Assembly: GCA_021808365.1 (NCBI GenBank)
Contig: JAKBBU010000011.1
Span: 1-45,885, forward strand
DNA: 45,885 nucleotides
Direction: 5' to 3'
From: Pseudomonadota bacterium
GTDB lineage: Bacteria > Pseudomonadota > Gammaproteobacteria > JAKBBU01
Below the pieces are notes generated by a model. It did no database searches, was not told the origin of the DNA, and saw nothing but the letters and a program-made list of their open reading frames with translations. Numbering within the stretch: position 1 is the first letter of the stretch; the number at the start of each line of letters is the position of its first letter. Position numbers and translations under genes: made by a program. This document shows positions 39,831 through 45,885 of this stretch, in pieces.

Positions 39831-41369
39831 TCACAAAAAAACCTCATTAAACTTTTCTTCTAGGGCAACAACTTCAAAGCTTTTTAAGGCACTAAACTCT
39901 TTACTTAATGCGCGCTTAGAAAGTTTACCTTGACCCTGTATTAAAAATTGAATTAAAAGATTGGCTAATCTGTCGGGTATTTCGATGGTATTAATAATAA
40001 AATTTTTCATCTCATCATATTTTCTTAAAAATATAATTTCTTCTGGTAATGTTTTTTCAACGGTTTCTTGAATACATTGGTATAAAAATTCAGCTTGTTG
40101 AGTTGCATCAAAATAGCGATAAAGATCAATCGTTTTATTTAAAACTTCCACATTACCATTTACTGTAGGTTTCCACTTAATAAATTTAAGGCGTGGTTTT
40201 GAATAGGATTCTAAGGTTTGCCGGTATTGTGTAATGCGTTCTAGCAAGACATAAGAAACTGGAAAAATAATACCCTGTGGCGTAAATTTTTTCTCAGATA
40301 AAACATGATGGATTAAATATCGATGTAAACGACCATTTCCATCTTCAAAAGGATGAATAAATACAAATCCGAACGCAATGATAGCAGCCGCGAGTACAGG
40401 ATCAAATTGACTTGATTTAAGTAATTGGTCAGTGTCTATTAATCCACTCATCAATAGAGGTAAATCTTCTGGGCATGCTGATATATGATCAGGAATGGGC
40501 TGACCACTTGCTCTTTCATGTTCACCAATAAAACCACCTTCAACACGATACCCGTAGTGCGTAAATCTAAAATCCGAAATAATGAGTTCCTGCAGTCTAT
40601 AAAGCTCTTCATCAGAGAGCGGTAATTGGCCTGCCTGTCCAATTGCAGCGCCCCAGCGTTCTGCACGGTTTTGAGGAGGAGTCTCACCTTCTATGGCATA
40701 AGACGCTTTTGAATCTTTCAATAATAAAAATGAAGCAGCGCGTACAAGTAAATCTGGATGCACCGTTCCTATAATAGTCTGTACTTGTTGTTCTAGTTTC
40801 ATGGCTATAAATTGATCTAACAATGCTGTTCTACGGATCATGGGGCAAAAATTGTGAACCCCTGGCAAGTTATTGCGGATACGATGTCGAGGAGATAAAC
40901 GAGTTGGCCCTGGGTACTGTAGTTCCGAATTGACGATCTCAACATACGGGCCTTTCGCGTCAGCCAGATCTAATTGTTTCTCTTGTAGCCATTCATAGAG
41001 AAACCAGATACGTCGACCGTATTGGCTTGTAGGTTGAGATTTTACAATCTCGATAATTTCATTAGGATCAACATGTTCAAAGAGTGCTTTTAAGATTCCA
41101 AGTTCAACACCTTCATACTTTAGGGCTAAAGTCAGATGACCCAACAAGGTATCATGAGGATTGTGTCGGGCAGTTAACATAACCCATTGATCTGTTTGAT
41201 ATTTCACATGTTTTTCACTGATTGCGCAAAGCTTGGTGGGGAGTGGTACTTCTAGGCTATAGCTGGCAATTAGGGCTGAGTATCCCCCTAAATATGCAGG
41301 TTCGGGCAATAGGCGGCCTTGAAAAACATTCACAACTTGTGAAAAATGATTTTTTTTGGCCATTTTCAT
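39831..41369 (-). CDS. Fic-domain AMP-transferase-like protein, class II
   Basis: Fic enzymes add AMP (or similar groups) to target hydroxyl side chains. The 512-residue protein has the complete catalytic motif HPFEDGNGRLHR (339-350), and about 110 residues before it the inhibitory-helix motif S-Y-A-I-E-G (223-228), which fits the (S/T)xxxE(G/N) rule of class II self-inhibited Fic proteins. The N-terminal 200 residues are of a type I cannot name; the C-terminal 100 residues could be a winged helix. The start is not firm: ATG at 41369, ATG at 41363 or TTG at 41384. No antitoxin gene is adjacent, in keeping with built-in inhibition. Target unknown. Confidence 0.88.
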   Translation of the reverse strand: MKMAKKNHFSQVVNVFQGRLLPEPAYLGGYSALIASYSLEVPLPTKLCAISEKHVKYQTDQWVMLTARHNPHDTLLGHLTLALKYEGVELGILKALFEHVDPNEIIEIVKSQPTSQYGRRIWFLYEWLQEKQLDLADAKGPYVEIVNSELQYPGPTRLSPRHRIRNNLPGVHNFCPMIRRTALLDQFIAMKLEQQVQTIIGTVHPDLLVRAASFLLLKDSKASYAIEGETPPQNRAERWGAAIGQAGQLPLSDEELYRLQELIISDFRFTHYGYRVEGGFIGEHERASGQPIPDHISACPEDLPLLMSGLIDTDQLLKSSQFDPVLAAAIIAFGFVFIHPFEDGNGRLHRYLIHHVLSEKKFTPQGIIFPVSYVLLERITQYRQTLESYSKPRLKFIKWKPTVNGNVEVLNKTIDLYRYFDATQQAEFLYQCIQETVEKTLPEEIIFLRKYDEMKNFIINTIEIPDRLANLLIQFLIQGQGKLSKRALSKEFSALKSFEVVALEEKFNEVFL

Positions 41370-41386
41370 GAAAAACTGTTCCAAAA

Positions 41387-41453
41387 AGGGTGATTTGGTC
41401 AGTATAGCATGAAAAATAGATTGAACTTATGAATTTTAGGTATAAATCACCCT
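41387..41453 (-). promoter_or_regulatory. Fic gene promoter with flanking dyad
   Basis: On the minus strand an extended -10 TGCTATACT (plus 41401-41409) is framed by inverted ten-base arms: AGGGTGATTT (plus strand AAATCACCCT, 41444-41453) upstream and AAATCACCCT (plus strand AGGGTGATTT, 41387-41396) over the expected transcription start. Three CATGAAAAA copies (41367, 41409 and 41459) also lie in this 100-base stretch. The layout suits a repressor bound at two sites. Confidence 0.5.
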
Positions 41454-41470
41454 ATTTCATGAAAAATTGC

Positions 41471-44400
41471 TTAACTTGCTAAGCGGGGCTTTTTAGATTT
41501 TTTCCAACTTAAATAAACTAATGGGATTACAAACAAAGTCAGTGTTGTTGAAGCCGATGCGCCAAAAATAAGCGAAATTGCAAGTCCACCAAAGACAGGA
41601 TCCGATACCATGACTGATGAACCCAAAATAATGGCCAATGCAGTTAAAATGATGGGTAATAACCGTACGATACCCGCCTCCATGACAGCAGATTCAATGG
41701 ATTGGCCTTGTCGCTGTTGCTCTAAGATAAAATCAATAAGCAACAGTGAATTACGCACAACGATTCCGGCAAGAGCAATAACGCCAATCATCGAGGTTGC
41801 AGTAAAAGGTTCATTCATCAGCCAATGTCCCGGAAAAACACCAATAAGAGTGAGGGGGATGGCCCCCATGATGATAATAGGGATGAAAAATGATCGATAA
41901 AATCCAGTTAACAAAATATAAATTAACACAAGTGCAATAACAAACGCCGAGCCAAGATCACGAAATACATCCAAGGTTAAACGCATTTCACCTTCCCAAA
42001 ATAGTTGATTGTGCGTGATATCATTGGGTTGTGACGCATTAAAGTGAAGATTGTTGACTTCTAAGGAGGTGCTCTCTGCGAGGTGAAACCCATTCAATAA
42101 TTTTGTGACGGTAGCCACTGCAAAAACAGGGCTAGAGTGAAGCATCTCGCCACTGACATAGACAACTTTATGTTGATCCCGCGTGTAAATAGGTTTGTTT
42201 TGCAGTGTTTGCTTAATTTCAGCAATATTTACCAAAGGGATCAAGTCATTTTGACGATTTAAGAGATAAATTTTATCCAACGCCGCCCTATCTTGGCGGG
42301 AAAAAATAGGTAAGCGCAAGATAATATCTTCCGGTTCGCGACTATTAGCCGTGTGAATATTACCTACATAAACACCGGCAAAGTATGCCGCGACATCATC
42401 TGCGAGAGTATCTGGGGCAAGGCCTGCCATCACAGCCTTATTTCTGTCAACGATAATGCGGTATTCAGGCAAATTTTGTGTGACGGAATTATCGATATTA
42501 ATCATTCCATAAATTTGGGGATAAATATTTTTTGAAATATATTCGGCCAAATTTTGTAACAAGTTATAATTTGGGCCATAAAGGGCCGCTTCCATTTGCG
42601 AGCGAACAGGAGGTCCTGGTGGTGTTTCAAAAAGTTTTATCTGTGTATCTGGAAATGCTTGGTGCACCGTTGCAAGGGCAGCATAAACCTGCTGAGCAAT
42701 TTGATGTGAGCCGATATGACGCTTGTGTTTATCGATTAAATTCACACGGATTTGTGCAAATTGACTGCCCTGATGAAGCGCATCTCCTCTGACCATGGCG
42801 GCAAAATCTTCAGGGGCTGCATCACTAATAAAGAGTTGATAATTGGTGACGTAAGGATTTTTAGCCAAGACATTTCCTACCGCTTCTGCAATTTGAGTGG
42901 TCTCTTGTGAGGTTGTTCCTGTAGCACCATCAATCTCAATCAAAAATGTATTTACATTATCGTCAGGTAACATTTTAAGTTCGACCCCCATCAAACTTAA
43001 GGGTCCATTGGTACTGCTAGAGCGAATAAATTGCCACATCGGTTGTAACATAACTAAGAATAATATAAAACAGATTGCGCCATAAAATAAACCTCTTTTC
43101 CAGCGTGACTGCAATAGAGGTTGAAATAAAAAGATATAACTGCGATGTAAAATACTGGCATGTTTAAGTTGATTTTTGTCTTGTGATTCTTGGATGCGCA
43201 TTATTTTCTTGGATTTTGATTTCAACCAGCGATAGGCTAAATATGGAACAACAGTGTAAGCAATGATCAGTGAAATGAACATTGCAATAGGTGCATTAAA
43301 TGGGATGGGACGCATGAATGGCCCCATCATGCCTGTAACAAAGGCCATGGGGAGTAACGCGAGAATGACGGTAAACGTTGCGATAATGGTTGGCCTACCA
43401 ATTTCATTCGCCGCCATTACGATAAGACGTCCAAAATTATGCTGGGGTTTATACAGCATATGACGATGAATATTTTCAATCACAACAATACTATCATCAA
43501 CCAATAAACCCAATGAAAGGATCAATGCAAATAAAGTGATACGATTAATTGTCTGATCTGCAACCCAACCAATGCCCAGTACTAAAAATAAAATAAGAGG
43601 GATAGAAAAAATGACAATAGACGATTCACGCCAACCTAAAAATAAGAGCAGGATGATCACGACCGCAAAAATTGCTATACAGAGATGTTCTACCAAGGTA
43701 TTCACAGCGTCATTCGCATCCTCACCATAATTGCGTGTGATAGTTGCTGTTATACCCTCAGGCAAAGATTGTTTTATCATGTCAAACTTATTAATAATTG
43801 CATTGGCGACATCAACACCATTACTGCCTTTTTGTCGGGCCAAGGCGATGGTCACAGCGAGTTGTAATGTATCAGCCTGATGCTGCATTTTTGTCGCAGG
43901 ACCAAAGGCAAAATAGGAACGAGCATCGTCACTTTCGGGTGCCAGTTCGATATGAGAAACATCACGTAAATAAATAGGTTTTGCATTAAATACACCAACG
44001 ATGATATTACCGACATCATCAGGGTTCATTAATTCAGCACTAATGCGTAGAGCAGTTTCACGTTTGGCGGGTTCAAGATCACCGGTATTAAATCCCACAT
44101 TATTAGAGACTAATGCACGTTTTATATTTTGGATTGGAATATAATAAGCAGCCAGCTTGTTGGGGTCCAGCCATACCTTGACAGCCGTTGCTGAGGAGCC
44201 TGTGATCCAACTTTTACCAACTTGTGGGACACTGCGCAACTGTTCTAAGACGCGAGTAGACATCGCACGTAATTGCATAGGATCATATTTGTTTGAGCTC
44301 AGTGTGATGGTTACAAGTGGCACATCATAAAGACTGACGGATTGTATCAAAGGTAGTTGTGTGCCTGCTGGAATGTGATTTATATTACTATTGATTTGAT

Positions 44401-44764
44401 TGTAAACTTTAACGAGACTATTTTCTTCATTTTCATTGACTTTAAAGCGCACGGTAACAATCGCATTATCATCGACGGCCATTCCATAGGTATGATCAAC
44501 GCCAGGAATAGAACTCATCAAACCTTCAAGTGGTCTGATGATTTGGTGTAACATTTCTTGTGCGTCGCTTCCAGGACGATGTACGGAAATGTTCACAACG
44601 GGCACCACAATTTCTGGGTTATAAGTTCTGGGCGTATAATAGAGCGCAAGAGAACCAAATAAAATGGTAGCTATGATAATCAGCAACGTCAGTTTTGAAT
44701 GCAGAAAAACACGTGTTAATTTGCCTGCTGCGTTTAAACGGAATCCATATTTTTCTTTGCTCAT
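41471..44764 (-). CDS. RND efflux pump inner-membrane permease
   Basis: A 1097-residue proton-driven pump of the AcrB/HAE superfamily. It has an N-terminal membrane helix (about 23-46), two large periplasmic loops, helix bundles near residues 370-520 and 930-1085, and the helix-4 proton-relay pair Asp-Asp in LLVDDSIVVIE (near 418). The second half mirrors it with GIVVRNSLLLIDFI. Its start overlaps the stop of the TolC-like gene (ATGA), so they form one unit. The periplasmic adaptor (MFP) that such pumps need is not in the window. The substrate cannot be named. Confidence 0.93.
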   Translation of the reverse strand: MSKEKYGFRLNAAGKLTRVFLHSKLTLLIIIATILFGSLALYYTPRTYNPEIVVPVVNISVHRPGSDAQEMLHQIIRPLEGLMSSIPGVDHTYGMAVDDNAIVTVRFKVNENEENSLVKVYNQINSNINHIPAGTQLPLIQSVSLYDVPLVTITLSSNKYDPMQLRAMSTRVLEQLRSVPQVGKSWITGSSATAVKVWLDPNKLAAYYIPIQNIKRALVSNNVGFNTGDLEPAKRETALRISAELMNPDDVGNIIVGVFNAKPIYLRDVSHIELAPESDDARSYFAFGPATKMQHQADTLQLAVTIALARQKGSNGVDVANAIINKFDMIKQSLPEGITATITRNYGEDANDAVNTLVEHLCIAIFAVVIILLLFLGWRESSIVIFSIPLILFLVLGIGWVADQTINRITLFALILSLGLLVDDSIVVIENIHRHMLYKPQHNFGRLIVMAANEIGRPTIIATFTVILALLPMAFVTGMMGPFMRPIPFNAPIAMFISLIIAYTVVPYLAYRWLKSKSKKIMRIQESQDKNQLKHASILHRSYIFLFQPLLQSRWKRGLFYGAICFILFLVMLQPMWQFIRSSSTNGPLSLMGVELKMLPDDNVNTFLIEIDGATGTTSQETTQIAEAVGNVLAKNPYVTNYQLFISDAAPEDFAAMVRGDALHQGSQFAQIRVNLIDKHKRHIGSHQIAQQVYAALATVHQAFPDTQIKLFETPPGPPVRSQMEAALYGPNYNLLQNLAEYISKNIYPQIYGMINIDNSVTQNLPEYRIIVDRNKAVMAGLAPDTLADDVAAYFAGVYVGNIHTANSREPEDIILRLPIFSRQDRAALDKIYLLNRQNDLIPLVNIAEIKQTLQNKPIYTRDQHKVVYVSGEMLHSSPVFAVATVTKLLNGFHLAESTSLEVNNLHFNASQPNDITHNQLFWEGEMRLTLDVFRDLGSAFVIALVLIYILLTGFYRSFFIPIIIMGAIPLTLIGVFPGHWLMNEPFTATSMIGVIALAGIVVRNSLLLIDFILEQQRQGQSIESAVMEAGIVRLLPIILTALAIILGSSVMVSDPVFGGLAISLIFGASASTTLTLFVIPLVYLSWKKSKKPRLAS

Positions 44765-45795
44765 CGTTTGCTGTTCTCGCTATAGACTGGCAATTCATTT
44801 GTGAGCATTAATAATTTTGCTTGAGCAAGCAGTAAATTATAACGAGCCATAACTTGTTGAGCCTTGGCCGTATCAAGCCGTGATTGGCCCTCTAAGAGCT
44901 GGCCTAATGGGATCATCCCTTGACCGTATTTTTTTTGTAAGATATTTGTCATTTCTTTCGATTGCTGAGCATTGAGATCGCTGGTGTTGATTTGTGTTTC
45001 AGCTGTTTGTATAGCTCGAACCGTTTGCAGGGTGGAAAGTCGTATATTATTGTACATATCGTCTAATTCGGCAGAGGATTCTTTATATACGGCCATTGCA
45101 TATTGAGTTGATCCTTCTTGAGCACCCGAACTAAACAGTGCCCAATTTAGCTCAAGCAGGACGGTATTCGATGGGCTTGATAACTCAGGAGTCTGAGCAT
45201 TCCAATCATGTCGCAGCTGAAGATTCAGTTGCGGCCAGTTACTAGCACTGGCTGTTTTAATATTATCGCGATTGGCTTCAACAACAGCCTTGCGTGAAAG
45301 TAATTGGGCATTAGATAAGAGTGCATGTTGTTCGAGTACTTCGGCTGGTTCTTTTGGCAAGGGGAAATGTACCGTTGGCCCAGGCATGAGATAGCTATCA
45401 GGTTTTCCTATCAAGATACGAAAAGTATCTAATTGGTTATTATTTTCTTCTGTAGTGGCTTTTACGGTAGCCTGTGCAGAGCGAATATTTGTTTCTGCCA
45501 ATAACACGTCACTTTGTAAAACCAGAGATTGTTTGTACAGATCTTGAGTGAGTTTTAAATAAGTATTTGCTGCAGCGAGGGATTGCTCGGCTATTGATAC
45601 AAGTTGTGCTGTGGTATGAACGCCCTCATAGGCTTGTAACACATCATAAATCAGCTGTGATTTTGCCTGCTGATCGCCTTCTTGAGCGGCTTTAAGTAAT
45701 GCTTTATCCCGTTTTAGTTTTGCTAAATTTGCGCCTCCTGCAAAAAGCGGGATATTAAGTAGTGCCAGACAGAAAACCCCTGTTTTTTTATAAAA
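44761..45795 (-). pseudogene. TolC-like outer membrane factor, 5'-truncated
   Basis: The open frame encodes 344 residues that match an outer-membrane efflux channel from the middle of its first repeat onward: LNIPLFAGGA (near 14-23) is the usual internal ...PLFDGG turn, and a second-repeat turn LNWALFSSGAQ lies near 204-214. About 100-180 N-terminal residues, including the signal peptide, are absent. An in-frame TGA (plus 45796-45798) stops the frame, and none of the three frames rescues the upstream part; the first usable start is a GTG at 45642. The last ~90 bases (45796-45885) are AT-rich with no gene that I recognise. The gene is either broken in the host or cut by a rearrangement or contig edge. 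Confidence 0.7.
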
Positions 45796-45885
45796 TCAGA
45801 AATTTTATTTTTCTAAAAATTCTTAATTTTTCTCGTCGTCAGCTAAATAATAATTTTTTACTAAAAATGATCCCGCTATTTATTA

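Noticed and set aside
45640..45885. A simple frameshift hiding the start of the TolC-like gene in the A-run at about 45783-45795
   Set aside because: The alternative frames upstream reach stop codons (TAG, TAA) within 30 bases and show no channel-like sequence.

Overview
The window is a gene-dense chromosomal segment of a gammaproteobacterium of moderately low GC. The layout rsmI / lpoA-yraN-diaA, sspA-sspB ending in a ClpX-binding tail, a full-length Dam methylase, and an atp operon running directly into glmU are all gammaproteobacterial. A Legionellales/Coxiellaceae-type host fits the gene style, with an arginine deiminase pathway, a class II Fic protein, DUF4143 ATPases and many dispersed palindromes. 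That placement is an inference from gene content, not proven here.

Layout. 1-3216: rRNA methylation and envelope cluster (rsmI divergent from lpoA-yraN-diaA). 3217-4901: palindrome-filled spacer, sspA-sspB, then two striking tandem hairpins upstream of arcA. 4902-9054: arginine deiminase pathway arcA-arcB-[Bro-N gene]-arcC. 9048-12477: a minus-strand three-gene cluster of C39-type peptidase, RimK-like ATP-grasp ligase and GCS2-type carboxylate-amine ligase, probably a small-peptide or protein-tag system. 12672-13454: a short-chain dehydrogenase. 13634-21903: complete F1Fo ATP synthase operon atpIBEFHAGDC followed by glmU. 21904-23309: palindromic repeats around an unrecognised AT-rich gene. 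23310-26259: metG and dam. 26480-29133: an MFS transporter and an AAA/DUF4143 ATPase whose promoter carries a dyad and three GATC sites. 29134-33622: repeat cluster, SWIM-SNF2 helicase, small P-loop kinase and a MITE-like element. 33626-38401: the overlapping minus-strand chain nadK-recN-ribE-map-apbC. 38527-39659: trpA (no trpB nearby) overlapping a DUF2442 gene. 39831-45885: Fic protein, RND pump and a 5'-truncated TolC-like gene at the right edge.

How the genes work together. arcA, arcB and arcC convert arginine to ornithine, ammonia, CO2 and ATP, but no arginine/ornithine antiporter (arcD) is in the window. The atp operon supplies the main energy machine. The GCS2/RimK/C39 trio pairs two amide-bond-forming enzymes with a papain-fold peptidase, which suggests synthesis and trimming of a peptide modification; its product is unknown.

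The least explained signals are the two adjacent hairpins at 4691-4831, which have unrelated 21- and 36-bp stems but the same loop core CCACAACAC; a ~142-bp composite palindromic element present three times; a 301-bp element with 39-bp terminal inverted repeats at 33322-33622; and a -10 box at 27887-27892 bracketed by Dam sites.
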